Both the position numbers and the translations under genes were made by a program. The notes below the pieces were generated by a model, which made no database searches, was not told where the DNA came from, and was given only the letters and a program-made list of their open reading frames with translations. Positions 1 through 8,539 of a stretch of 64,000 nucleotides of DNA are shown piece by piece. Source of the stretch: Poriferisodalis sp965215815 (GTDB taxonomy: Bacteria; Actinomycetota; Acidimicrobiia; Acidimicrobiales; Poriferisodalaceae). Position 1 is the stretch's first letter, and each line of letters opens with the position of its first letter. The DNA lies in contig NZ_CBDCEO010000012.1 in NCBI RefSeq assembly GCF_965215815.1, positions 124,001 to 188,000 of the forward strand, given 5' to 3'.

Positions 1-249
1 ACCGTGCAGAGCCCCGACGGTCACCCAGTCGGCACGCTGCGAGCGCTTGCTCGCTCGCCGAAGTTCGACGCCAACATCGGCCTTGCACTGCTCGACCCGC
101 CCTGGTTCGAGCCGGACACGGCGCTGCAGGTCAATCTCGACGGCATCGACCGCCCAGCCATGACGACGCGACTGCCCTTCAATCTGCCGCTTGGCTCCAA
201 GGCTGCCGCCCGACCGAATAAGGCCGCCAGCGTCGCGCCGCTACCCTGA
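1..249 (+). CDS. GcvT-like aminomethyltransferase, C-terminal end (partial)
   Basis: The window opens inside a reading frame that ends at a TGA at 247-249, so only about 82 C-terminal residues are seen. The segment VGTLRALARSPKFDANIGLA followed by a hydrophobic strand, a D/E-rich turn and the ending PAMTTRLPF matches the C-terminal beta-barrel of glycine-cleavage T-protein-like folate enzymes, which normally ends in a similar 'I-A-x-V...PF' pattern. The folate-binding N-terminal part lies outside the window. The last 25 residues are Ala/Pro/Lys-rich and look like a disordered tail. A GcvT proper, a YgfZ-like protein or a sarcosine/dimethylglycine dehydrogenase tail cannot be separated from this fragment. 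Confidence 0.6.
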   Translation, partial: TVQSPDGHPVGTLRALARSPKFDANIGLALLDPPWFEPDTALQVNLDGIDRPAMTTRLPFNLPLGSKAAARPNKAASVAPLP

Positions 250-257
250 CCGCCTCC

Positions 258-329
<72 letters not shown>

Positions 330-414
330 CACCCGGCGTAGTCCGCTCGCCGCAAAGCATGAGCGGGTAGGCCCTGTCGCCTCCGCAGCGGGCACACCTC
401 TCCGGCGCGGCCCC

Positions 415-1095
415 TTAGGCAGCGCGAATCGGGCCGTCCTCGAGCACCTGGCGGTTCGCGATCACCTCGTCGATGATCCCGTACTCCTTGGCGGATTCGG
501 CATCCATGATGAAGTCCCGGTCGGTATCGGTGTGAATGCGCTCGAGGTCCTGGCCGGTGTGGTGCGCAATGATCCGCTCAAGCCGTTGGCGCATCCGCTC
601 GATCTCGCGCGCCGCCAACTCGATGTCGGTGGCTTGACCCATCGCCTGCCCGTAGGGTTGGTGCAGGAGCACCCGCGCATTGGGCAGCGCCATGCGCTTG
701 CCCGGCGTGCCCGCGGCCAGCAGCACCGCAGCGGCAGAGGCCGCCTGGCCCAGGCAGATCGTGGTGATGTCGTTGCGGATGTATTGGCTCGTGTCGTAAA
801 TGGCGAACAGCGAGCTGATGTCTCCACCAGGGGAATTGATGTAGATGTTGATGTCCTTGTCGGGATTTTCCGACTCCAGATGGATCAGCTGCGCGCACAC
901 CAGGTTGGCGATGACATCGTCGATGGGCGTGCCCAAGAAGATGATGTTCTCCTTCAACAGCCGCGAGTACAGGTCGTACGCCCGCTCACCCCGATTGGTC
1001 TGTTCCACGACGGTGGGCACGAGGTAATTGCGGGCACTGTGCCGTCCGGCGCTGATGTCAGATTGATCCGCTTTTGCGGAGAACTCGGTCGTCAC
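415..1095 (-). CDS. clpP: ATP-dependent Clp protease proteolytic subunit, ClpP2 type
   Basis: This is a serine peptidase that forms the barrel of the Clp protease and degrades substrates unfolded by ClpX or ClpC in the cytoplasm. The catalytic triad is visible as Ser120 in GQAASAAAVLL, His145 in LLHQP and Asp194 in TDRDF, with the same spacing as in characterised ClpP enzymes. The sequence QAASAAAVLLAAGTPGKRMA is the form known from mycobacterial ClpP2 rather than ClpP1. The 226-residue length is normal for the family plus a short N-terminal tail. The GTG start overlaps the tig stop by four bases (GTGA), so translation is probably coupled to trigger factor. In many actinobacteria clpP1 and clpP2 are adjacent; no second clpP is present in this window. 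Confidence 0.95.
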   Translation of the reverse strand: MTTEFSAKADQSDISAGRHSARNYLVPTVVEQTNRGERAYDLYSRLLKENIIFLGTPIDDVIANLVCAQLIHLESENPDKDINIYINSPGGDISSLFAIYDTSQYIRNDITTICLGQAASAAAVLLAAGTPGKRMALPNARVLLHQPYGQAMGQATDIELAAREIERMRQRLERIIAHHTGQDLERIHTDTDRDFIMDAESAKEYGIIDEVIANRQVLEDGPIRAA

Positions 1096-2606
1096 GGTGT
1101 GTCCTTGTCGTCTTCGCCGTCTTCGTCGCTGCCGGCTTCGGTGTCGTCAACGCTTTCGGAGTCATCGGGCGACGGGAATTCGAGCGCTGAGCGGTCGATG
1201 GTGTCGCCGTCGGGTCCGACGAGTGTGGCGGCTTCGGTGACCCATTGAAGCGCCTTGCCCTTGCAAATCGCTGATGTGAGGTGAGCGAGTCCATCGGCTT
1301 CTGCCAGGACGTCGCGCAATTGGGCCGGGCTGCGGCCATCGTTGGCTGCCATCCGTTCCAACTCTGCGTCGATGTCATCGTCGTCGGCTTGCAGGCCTTC
1401 AGCGGTGGCCAGGGCACGTAGAGCCAGATCCAGACGCACGCCACGCTCAGCATCATCTCGCAATTCCCCGATGAACGACGCAGGCTCCTGGCCCGTTGAC
1501 TCCAACCAGTCCTCAATCGTCATGTTTCGCTGCTGCAGCCCGCTGCCCAGCTCTGACATGCGATCGGCGATTGCCCCGCTCACCATGGCATCGGGAACCG
1601 GTCCATCGACAAGGCCGGCGAGTTGCTTCTGCACCTCGTCGCGCAGAGCCATGTTGGCTCGCATGATGCGGCCGAAGCCCAGTTGCCGTGCCGTGACCTC
1701 GCGAAGGTCCGCGATGCTGTCGTGCTCGGTGTTCTCGTCGACCCAGTCGTCGGTGAGTTCAGGCAGAACCAACTCCGACACCGTGTTGACATTGATCTCG
1801 AAGTCGATCTCCATCTCGGGCTGCACCGGATGTGGCGCGCTGAACGACAACTCGGCTCCGGCATCGCAGCCGATGAGCTGCTCGTCGACCTCGGGCACGA
1901 TGCCACCGCTGCCGACCTCGTAGAGGTAGTCCTGGGCCGAGAGTCCGGGCAGCGCCTCGCCGTCCACGGACCCTTCGATGTCGATCGTGACACGGTCGCC
2001 AACTTCCGCGGCGCGCTCCACTTCGGCGATATCGGCAAACTGGCGGCGCGTCTCGTCGATGCGGGCGTCAATCTCGGACTCGGGCGGCTCGGGACTGGGA
2101 ATCTCGACCTGCAGACTCTTGTAGCCCGAGATCGACACCACCGGTCGGATCTCGACCGTCGCCTCGAACGCCACCGGCCCTTCGCTGCCATCGAGAGTGA
2201 ACTCCAGTTCGGGCTGGTTCACCACGTCGACGTGGTTGTCACGCACTGCCTGGGCGTAGTAGCGGGGCACCGCTTCTTCGAGCGCCTGCGCGCGCCCGAC
2301 CTCGGATCCGAAGTGCGATTCCAGCACCCTTCGCGGTGCGCGGCCGGGTCGGAACCCGGGAATGCGCACCTCACGGGCCAGCTTGCGGAAAGCAGCCTCG
2401 ATGTCGGCGTCGAACGTCTCGGCGTCGACCTCGACGGTCAGCTTGACGCGGGGACCGACAATTCGTTCTGTCGCAGTCTCACCGTTGCCGGAGTCGTCGG
2501 TGTCAGGGTCAGCCGGTGTCTCGTCCTCAACCGGAGGGTCCGGTTCAGAAATCAGCGCGGGCCCGATGAAATCCGCTGAATCCAGCGGCGTCAGCGTCGT
2601 CTTCAC
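1092..2606 (-). CDS. tig: Trigger factor, ribosome-associated chaperone/peptidyl-prolyl isomerase
   Basis: Trigger factor binds ribosomal protein L23 at the exit tunnel and shields nascent chains. The ribosome-binding signature GFRPGRAP is at residues 84-91, an FKBP-like PPIase domain follows at about 205-255, and the C-terminal helical chaperone domain ends in an acidic tail rich in Asp and Glu. The start is GTG, giving MKTT, which matches the family's usual N-terminus. Residues 9-48 are an acidic, proline-rich stretch that separates this start from the first conserved strand (VKLTVEV), an unusual place for an insertion. At 504 residues it is longer than most homologues (about 430-480). The gene overlaps clpP by four bases and is divergent from clpX. 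Confidence 0.93.
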   Translation of the reverse strand: MKTTLTPLDSADFIGPALISEPDPPVEDETPADPDTDDSGNGETATERIVGPRVKLTVEVDAETFDADIEAAFRKLAREVRIPGFRPGRAPRRVLESHFGSEVGRAQALEEAVPRYYAQAVRDNHVDVVNQPELEFTLDGSEGPVAFEATVEIRPVVSISGYKSLQVEIPSPEPPESEIDARIDETRRQFADIAEVERAAEVGDRVTIDIEGSVDGEALPGLSAQDYLYEVGSGGIVPEVDEQLIGCDAGAELSFSAPHPVQPEMEIDFEINVNTVSELVLPELTDDWVDENTEHDSIADLREVTARQLGFGRIMRANMALRDEVQKQLAGLVDGPVPDAMVSGAIADRMSELGSGLQQRNMTIEDWLESTGQEPASFIGELRDDAERGVRLDLALRALATAEGLQADDDDIDAELERMAANDGRSPAQLRDVLAEADGLAHLTSAICKGKALQWVTEAATLVGPDGDTIDRSALEFPSPDDSESVDDTEAGSDEDGEDDKDTP

Positions 2607-2811
2607 GAAGCGCGGAGCCTACCGGTGCGTCTCGACCGCTCCCCGTGGATACCGAACGGCCGGGATGAAACAGATCACGCTGTTCGGTGCGGGCTGTGCC
2701 ATCCTTGGCGAGCAACCCTGAGCCGTCAACATCGGGGTCGCGTGCGGAAGGACCGTGTGCGAGCCTTGTACGGCTATCGACGACCAAGTCTCAGCAGGAG
2801 GGAGGTGCAGC
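2607..2811. promoter_or_regulatory. Divergent intergenic region between tig-clpP and clpX
   Basis: These 205 bases separate two divergently oriented Clp-related units and must hold promoters for both. On the minus strand a TAGGCT hexamer (complement of 2616-2621) ends 9 bases before the tig GTG, a plausible actinobacterial -10 element giving a very short leader. On the plus strand a strong Shine-Dalgarno sequence, GGAGGGAGG (about 2797-2805), precedes clpX. I found no convincing ClgR, HspR or CIRCE operator by eye. Confidence 0.4.
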
Positions 2812-4077
2812 GTGGCGAAGTTCGGCGAGGGCGGCGAGCTGCTCAAGTGCTCGTTCTGCGGCAAATCCCAGAAGCAGGTGCGCAAGCTCATTGCGGGCCC
2901 AGGTGTCTACATCTGCGACGAGTGCATCGACCTGTGCAACGAGATCATCGACGACGAAGTCGAGACATCGACCGAGACGCCATTCGAGTCAGTCCCCAAG
3001 CCACGCGAGATCTTTGCCTTCCTCGACGACTACATCATCGACCAGGACAAGACCAAGACGATCCTGTCGGTGGCCGTCTACAACCACTACAAGCGGATGC
3101 GTCTTGAGCCCTCCGGACCTGGTGCTAGTGAGGATGTCGAGATTGCCAAGTCGAACATCCTGCTGATTGGCCCCACGGGCTGCGGCAAGACGATGATGGC
3201 GGAGACCTTGGCACGCATGCTCAATGTGCCGTTCGCCATTGCTGATGCCACAGCGCTGACCGAGGCCGGCTACGTGGGAGAAGACGTCGAGAACATCCTG
3301 CTCAAGCTGCTCCAATCGGCCGACTTCGACGTGAAGCGCGCCGAGACCGGCATCGTCTACATCGACGAGATCGACAAGATCGCCCGCAAAGCCGAGAACG
3401 CCTCGATCACCCGCGACGTGTCCGGCGAGGGTGTCCAGCAGGCCCTGCTGAAGATTCTCGAGGGCACCGTGGCCTCGGTGCCCCCACAGGGCGGCCGCAA
3501 GCATCCCCACCAGGAGTTCTTGCAGATCGACACCAGCAACGTGCTATTCATCTGCGGGGGCGCGTTCGACGGCCTTGAGCGCATCATTGCTGACCGTGTG
3601 GGGGAGCGGGGCATCGGATTCGGAGCGACGCTGCGCAATGCTTCGGGCAGCTCAGCGCTGGACGTGCTGCCCGATGTGCTGCCCGAAGATCTGCGCCACT
3701 TCGGCCTGATTCCCGAATTCATCGGCAGGCTCCCCGTCGTCGGCGTCGTCGACTCGCTGGGTCCCGACGCACTGCGCCGGATCCTCACCGAGCCGAAGAA
3801 TTCGCTGGTGCGCCAGTACCGCCGGATGTTCGAACTTGACGATGTCGAACTCGAGTTCACTGAGGATGCTCTCGAAGCCATCGTGGATCAGGCGATGCTC
3901 CGCAACACGGGCGCGCGGGGGCTCCGGGCGATCCTCGAGGAAGTTCTGCTGGGGCTGATGTACGACTTGCCGAGTCGCGATGACGTGGCTCGCTGCATCG
4001 TCAACCGGAGCGTGGTGTTCGACAAGGTGAATCCCACGCTGGTGCCTCGTTCGACCGTCACACGCCGCGCATCTTGA
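2812..4077 (+). CDS. clpX: ATP-dependent Clp protease ATP-binding subunit ClpX
   Basis: ClpX is the AAA+ unfoldase that recognises tagged proteins and threads them into ClpP. The N-terminal zinc-binding domain has Cys13, Cys16, Cys35 and Cys38 in a CxxC...CxxC pattern. The Walker A motif GPTGCGKT is at 120-127 and Walker B IDEID at 184-188. Further along come the KHPHQEF segment, the GERGIGFGA loop, which corresponds to the ClpP-binding IGF loop, and the sensor 2 sequence GARGLRAI. The GTG at 2812 was chosen over an upstream in-frame GTG at 2755 because it has a strong ribosome binding site and gives the family N-terminus MAKFGEGGELLKCSFCG. The 421-residue length is typical. The stop overlaps the folC TTG start. 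Confidence 0.96.
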   Translation: MAKFGEGGELLKCSFCGKSQKQVRKLIAGPGVYICDECIDLCNEIIDDEVETSTETPFESVPKPREIFAFLDDYIIDQDKTKTILSVAVYNHYKRMRLEPSGPGASEDVEIAKSNILLIGPTGCGKTMMAETLARMLNVPFAIADATALTEAGYVGEDVENILLKLLQSADFDVKRAETGIVYIDEIDKIARKAENASITRDVSGEGVQQALLKILEGTVASVPPQGGRKHPHQEFLQIDTSNVLFICGGAFDGLERIIADRVGERGIGFGATLRNASGSSALDVLPDVLPEDLRHFGLIPEFIGRLPVVGVVDSLGPDALRRILTEPKNSLVRQYRRMFELDDVELEFTEDALEAIVDQAMLRNTGARGLRAILEEVLLGLMYDLPSRDDVARCIVNRSVVFDKVNPTLVPRSTVTRRAS

Positions 4078-5498
4078 GCCCTGCGCCAACCGGAGCGGCA
4101 GCCGGGCCGCTGCGCGACTACGAGGCCGCACTCGACTGGCTGGATTCCCATATCGACCTCGAACGGCTGCTCGGCAGCCCCGAGGCGACAGCACCCACGC
4201 TGGATCGCATGTGGACACTCATGGGTGTCTTGGGCGACCCGCAGGACAGCGTGCCGGCCATCCACATCACCGGCACGAACGGCAAAGGCAGCACGGCGCG
4301 GATGTCAGTTGCGCTGCTCGGGGCGTGCGGGCTTGCGGCAGGCAGCTACACGTCGCCCCACATCGAGCGCGTCAACGACAGGATCACGGTGGCCAACGAG
4401 CCACTCGACGACGCATCGTTCGCAACGGCGATCAGCGAGGTCGCCGTCTTCGAGTCGACGGTGACCGAGCTCTGCGGCGAGCGGCCGAACTATTTCGAGG
4501 TGATGGCTGCCGCCGCGTACAACTGGTTCGCCTCCACTGCGCACGTCAACGTGATCGAAGTCGGCATGGGCGGCCGCTGGGATGCCACCAACGTGGTGGA
4601 CGCTGCAGTGGCAGTCATCACCAACGTCGGCGCCGACCACCTTGAGATCATCGGACCCACATTGGCCGACGTTGCCTCGGAGAAGGCCGGGATCATCTCC
4701 GCAGGGGCGATCGCCGTCTGCGGCGAGACGGCCCCTGAGCTCGTCGAGATTGTGGCCGTCACGGCCGCAGAGGTCGGTGCTGAGCTGTGGCGCCGCGGCG
4801 TCGACTGGGATGTCACCGACCGCCAACCCGCCGTCGGCGGTCAGCTCGTGACCACCCGCACACCGTTTGGGGAGCACGCCGATCACTTCGTGCCGCTCCA
4901 CGGTGCTCACCAGGCGATCAACCTCGCCACGGCCATCTGCTCGGTTGAGGCATTCTTCGGCCGGAGCCTCGACGACGACGTGATCACTGCCGCGCTCGGG
5001 AACATCACGCTGCCGGCGCGCTTTGAGATCGTGAATCGTCAGCCGACAGTGGTCATCGACGGGGCCCACAATCCCGCTGGTGCCGCTGCTCTGCGAGACA
5101 CGCTGGCGGAAACGTTGTCCATGGGCTCGACGTCGGCGGGAGAGCCGCACGTCGCTTCGGCGGCAGGTACGGCCGGCGCCAATGTGCTTGTGATCGGTGC
5201 CAACAGACCACACGATCCCGGCGAGTTCTGCGAAGCGCTCGATCTCGAGCCATTCGATGCGGTTGTTGCAACTGCGGCGTCATGGCCGCGTGCGATCCCG
5301 CCGAGCGAGGTTTCCGCCGCGGTAGAGAACGCAGCGCCTGGCCGTGACCGGCCGCTCGACATCATCGCGGCAGCGAGCGTCACCGATGCGCTGGCGCACG
5401 CCCGCGACCGGGCCGGTCCCAATGGGATCGTGGTGGTGAGCGGCTCGCTGTACATCGCTGCCGAAGCCCGGCGACTGCTGGGGAGTCACCCGCATTAG
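4074..5498 (+). CDS. folC: Folylpolyglutamate synthase / dihydrofolate synthase
   Basis: FolC adds glutamate to dihydropteroate or folates with ATP in the cytoplasm. The P-loop ITGTNGKGST is at residues 65-74, followed by the Mur-ligase-type segments VGMGGRWDATNVVD, ITNVGADHLEIIG with SEKAGII, and IDGAHNPAGA. At 474 residues it is near the family's usual length, with an Ala/Gly-rich insert around residues 350-365. The start is TTG and shares bases with the clpX stop (TTGA), so it may be translated by coupling. A start a few codons further in cannot be excluded because no separate ribosome binding site is obvious. Confidence 0.93.
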   Translation: MSPAPTGAAAGPLRDYEAALDWLDSHIDLERLLGSPEATAPTLDRMWTLMGVLGDPQDSVPAIHITGTNGKGSTARMSVALLGACGLAAGSYTSPHIERVNDRITVANEPLDDASFATAISEVAVFESTVTELCGERPNYFEVMAAAAYNWFASTAHVNVIEVGMGGRWDATNVVDAAVAVITNVGADHLEIIGPTLADVASEKAGIISAGAIAVCGETAPELVEIVAVTAAEVGAELWRRGVDWDVTDRQPAVGGQLVTTRTPFGEHADHFVPLHGAHQAINLATAICSVEAFFGRSLDDDVITAALGNITLPARFEIVNRQPTVVIDGAHNPAGAAALRDTLAETLSMGSTSAGEPHVASAAGTAGANVLVIGANRPHDPGEFCEALDLEPFDAVVATAASWPRAIPPSEVSAAVENAAPGRDRPLDIIAAASVTDALAHARDRAGPNGIVVVSGSLYIAAEARRLLGSHPH

Positions 5499-5561
5499 TC
5501 TCTGGCGCGCAGCCCTTGACGCAACGCGTCAGTGCGTGGCAGCAGGCTGAGGGAGACTGCG

Positions 5562-6008
5562 ATGCGGCAAACGCTGGTGATCTGCAAGCCCGACGCTGTC
5601 GAACGCGGCCTCGTCGGCGAGATTCTGGGCAGGTTCGAACGCAAGGGGCTCACCGTCGCGGCCTTGGAACACCGGACCATCGACCGCGATACCGCCGAAC
5701 GGCACTACTCCGAACACGCTGGCAAGCCGTTTTATGAGCCACTGCTGGACTTCATCACGCGCTCGTCATCGGTTGTCATTGTGCTGGAAGGCCCTGCCGA
5801 CGCAGGCGGCGACGTCTTCGCCGTCGTGCGCACCCTGATGGGTGCCACCAATCCCGCGACTGCCGCACCCGGCACCATCCGGGGCGACTACGGCCTGTCT
5901 CCCACCGAGAACCTCGTGCATGGTTCCGACAGCGAAGCCTCCGCCCAGCGAGAGATCGCCCTGTTCTTTCCGTCCGTCGTCTCGTCGAACAATAAAGTCG
6001 GCAGCTGA
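5562..6008 (+). CDS. ndk: Nucleoside diphosphate kinase
   Basis: Ndk transfers phosphate from ATP to nucleoside diphosphates through a phospho-histidine. The N-terminus MRQTLVICKPDAVERGLVGEI is typical, and the active-site histidine is His120 in ENLVHGSDS. The ATG at 5562 follows a GAGGGAGA ribosome binding site and gives 148 residues, a little longer than the usual 135-140 because of a short C-terminal tail. An upstream ATG-like start in the same frame lacks support. The stop overlaps the mreB start by one base (TGATG), which ties expression of ndk to the cell-shape genes. Confidence 0.95.
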   Translation: MRQTLVICKPDAVERGLVGEILGRFERKGLTVAALEHRTIDRDTAERHYSEHAGKPFYEPLLDFITRSSSVVIVLEGPADAGGDVFAVVRTLMGATNPATAAPGTIRGDYGLSPTENLVHGSDSEASAQREIALFFPSVVSSNNKVGS

Positions 6009-7066
6009 TGGCGACGAACGGGCCGTCCCGACGCCGCCGAAGCGGACGCATGTTCGGCGGCAGGGACATCGCGGTCGATCTCGGTACTGCGAACACGATC
6101 GTGTTCGTTCGCGGCCGGGGAATCGTGCTCAACGAGCCCTCGGTGGTGGCCGTCGATTCGATTACGGGCAATTCGCTGGCCGTCGGCCAAGAGGCCAAGC
6201 GGATGATCGGTCGAACGCCGGGGAACATCACAGCGATCAGTCCCCTCAAAGACGGCGTGATCGCCGACTTCGACATTTGCGAAAAGATGCTCCGGCATTT
6301 CATCAACGAGGTCACCCAGACGCGCTGGCCCAAGCCACGCATGGTGATCTGTGTGCCGTCGGGAATCACCGGAGTGGAGCAGCGTGCAGTACAGGAAGCC
6401 GCCGAGTACGCAGGTGCACGCCGGGCGTACATCATCGAGGAGCCGATGGCAGCAGCGATCGGCGCTGGGCTGCCGGTGCAGACGGCGCAGGGGAGCATGA
6501 TCGTCGACATCGGCGGCGGCACCACTGAGGTCGCCGTGATCTCGCTTGGCGGGATTGTGACGTCTCGTTCTGCCCGCGTCGGCGGCAACATGATCGACGC
6601 GTCCATCGTTGCTCACGTCAAGAAGGAGCATGGCCTCATCGTTGGCGAGCGCACCGCAGAGGAAATCAAGCTCGCGCTGGGCTCTGCGTGGCCGCTGCAG
6701 CAGGAGATCTACGCGGAGGTCCGCGGCCGCGACATGGTGAGCGGGCTTCCCGAATCCGTCAGCGTCGACAGCGTGGAGATCCGCGAGGCAATTGCGGGTC
6801 CCGTCAGCGCAATCGTCGACTCGGTGAAGGCGACGCTCGACGACACCGCGCCGGAGCTGGCAGCTGACGTCATGGACTACGGCATCACTCTTGCCGGCGG
6901 CGGAGCGATGCTGCGCGGTCTGCCGGATCGACTGCGCTCGGAAACAGGCGTTGCAGTTCACATCGCGGAGGACCCGCTGTTCGCCGTCGTGCGTGGCTCC
7001 GGACAGACGCTCGAAGAATTCGACGTCCTCCACGGAGTGCTGTACTCGTCCACCGAGGGGCGCTGA
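6008..7066 (+). CDS. mreB: Rod shape-determining actin homologue MreB
   Basis: MreB forms membrane-associated filaments that guide the wall elongation complex. The sequence has the phosphate-1 segment AVDLGTANTIVF, the phosphate-2 segment VDIGGGTTEVAVIS and the adenosine motif LAGGGAMLRGL. The 352-residue length is standard. A basic N-terminal patch (RRRRSGRMFGGR) could help membrane attachment. The gene begins with an ATG that overlaps the ndk stop and is followed 11 bases later by mreC, so it heads an mreB-mreC-mreD-mrdA-rodA run, the classical elongasome order. Confidence 0.96.
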   Translation: MATNGPSRRRRSGRMFGGRDIAVDLGTANTIVFVRGRGIVLNEPSVVAVDSITGNSLAVGQEAKRMIGRTPGNITAISPLKDGVIADFDICEKMLRHFINEVTQTRWPKPRMVICVPSGITGVEQRAVQEAAEYAGARRAYIIEEPMAAAIGAGLPVQTAQGSMIVDIGGGTTEVAVISLGGIVTSRSARVGGNMIDASIVAHVKKEHGLIVGERTAEEIKLALGSAWPLQQEIYAEVRGRDMVSGLPESVSVDSVEIREAIAGPVSAIVDSVKATLDDTAPELAADVMDYGITLAGGGAMLRGLPDRLRSETGVAVHIAEDPLFAVVRGSGQTLEEFDVLHGVLYSSTEGR

Positions 7067-7077
7067 CGCCCCCGGCC

Positions 7078-7989
7078 GTGGCCCGCCGCGCCGGCATTCG
7101 GAGACGCACATGGCTCCGCTTGGCCCTGCTCGTTGTGACGGCCATTGCACTGTTGACACTCGACGCACGTGGGTCTGGCGGCGTGCTGGACACTGCGCGC
7201 GGCGCAGCGCTGGACCTGCTGGGACCGGTGCGAACCTTCGGAGACTGGGCGGTCGGGCCGTTTCGCAACGCTTGGCGCGGGGTAGTCAGCTTTGACGACT
7301 TAGAGGCCGAGAACGCACAGCTGCGCGGCGAGCTGGCACAAGCGCAGGCATCGGTGCTGCGCGTCGGCGAGCTGGAACGGGACCGGCAGGAACTGCTCGC
7401 GCTGGTGGGCGCCCGTGACACCGCCCGGGCAATCCCTCGGGTCACGGCGAGGGTCATTGATGCACCGGTGTCGAACTTCGAACGCACGATCGAGCTGGCG
7501 AAAGGACGCCGGGACGGCATACGCGAGGGAATGCCGGTGGAGAGCGGCGACGGCTTGATCGGGCGCGTCGTACAGGCCAGCACCACTCGTTCGCGGGTAG
7601 AGCTGCTGACCGATCCCAACTTCGACGCCGGCGTGCGCATCGTCAGGTCCGGAGACGACGGATTGGCCTCGGGACGAGGACCGGGTCGCGACCTGGAGGT
7701 GAGCTACATCGAGCTTGAGACGGTCGTCATCCCGGGAGAGACCGTGGTGACCAGCGGCTTTGCGGGGAGCACGTTTCCCGCCGGGCTGCTTGTGGGCACG
7801 GTCACCGATGTCGAGCCCGACGCAGTCCGGGGAGCGCAGCGGGTCGCTGTGCACCCTGCCGCAGACTTGACCCGGCTGCGATGGGTGCAGGTGCTCCTCT
7901 ACGAGCCCGACGTCCCCGAGCCGGTGATTGTCGATCGCGAGCCTCCGGACACGCCAGTCACCCCCGTCAATACGGACGGGGCATCGTGA
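7078..7989 (+). CDS. mreC: Rod shape-determining protein MreC
   Basis: MreC is a bitopic membrane protein that forms periplasmic assemblies activating the PBP2-RodA synthase. A basic N-terminus is followed by one hydrophobic segment at about residues 12-24 (LRLALLVVTAIALLTL), then a coiled coil at about 70-100 (LEAENAQLRGELAQAQASV) and the beta domain with SxxxGLIGRV-like and VTSGFAGSTFPAGLLVGTV segments. The GTG start at 7078 is the only reasonable one after mreB. The 303-residue length is normal. Confidence 0.93.
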   Translation: MARRAGIRRRTWLRLALLVVTAIALLTLDARGSGGVLDTARGAALDLLGPVRTFGDWAVGPFRNAWRGVVSFDDLEAENAQLRGELAQAQASVLRVGELERDRQELLALVGARDTARAIPRVTARVIDAPVSNFERTIELAKGRRDGIREGMPVESGDGLIGRVVQASTTRSRVELLTDPNFDAGVRIVRSGDDGLASGRGPGRDLEVSYIELETVVIPGETVVTSGFAGSTFPAGLLVGTVTDVEPDAVRGAQRVAVHPAADLTRLRWVQVLLYEPDVPEPVIVDREPPDTPVTPVNTDGAS

Positions 7990-8005
7990 GAGGAGACCGG
8001 CGGTG

Positions 8006-8539
8006 ATGGCAGGTGCCGGGCCGCTGGCCCGGTCGGCACTGGTGCTGGTTGCTGCTGTCATGGCGCACGTCGGCTTGCTGGCCCACATCACCCCGGCTGG
8101 CGTCATTGTCGATCCGCTGGTGCTGCTCGCCGTCGCAGGGGGGATGGTCGGGGGTCGCAGCACCGGGGCGTCCTTCGGCGGAGGTTGTGGACTGGCCTCC
8201 GATCTCATCGTTCACACGCCCTTTGGCATGTCCCTGCTGGTCTTGACCCTGGTTGGCTACTTGTCAGGCACCGTGACCGAGCAGATCCCCTCGGCGCGCT
8301 GGTTCTCACGTGCAGCGGTGGCGTCGGTGCTGGCGTCGGGCGGGATCGTCCTGTTTGCCGGCGCAGGCTGGCTGATGGATCTCGTCTATGTGACGGAGGC
8401 TCCCCTTGTTCGCATCGCCATCGTCACCGGTGTCGCGTCCCTGCTGACCAATCCGCTGCTCGAACGTGTGGTTCGCTGGGCGCTCGTCATCCGCCCGCGC
8501 ATTACCGCCGAACGGGAACCGAGGTCTCGCAGTGGATGA
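8006..8539 (+). CDS. mreD: Rod shape-determining membrane protein MreD
   Basis: MreD is a small integral membrane partner of MreC. The 177 residues contain about five hydrophobic segments, beginning with LVLVAAVMAHVGLLAHI and VDPLVLLAVAGGMVGG, and end in a basic cytoplasmic tail. Assignment rests on hydropathy and the position between mreC and mrdA, as the family is weakly conserved. A GAGGAG ribosome binding site at about 7989-7994 serves either the GTG at 8003 or the adjacent ATG at 8006. The end overlaps the mrdA start by eight bases. Confidence 0.88.
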   Translation: MAGAGPLARSALVLVAAVMAHVGLLAHITPAGVIVDPLVLLAVAGGMVGGRSTGASFGGGCGLASDLIVHTPFGMSLLVLTLVGYLSGTVTEQIPSARWFSRAAVASVLASGGIVLFAGAGWLMDLVYVTEAPLVRIAIVTGVASLLTNPLLERVVRWALVIRPRITAEREPRSRSG

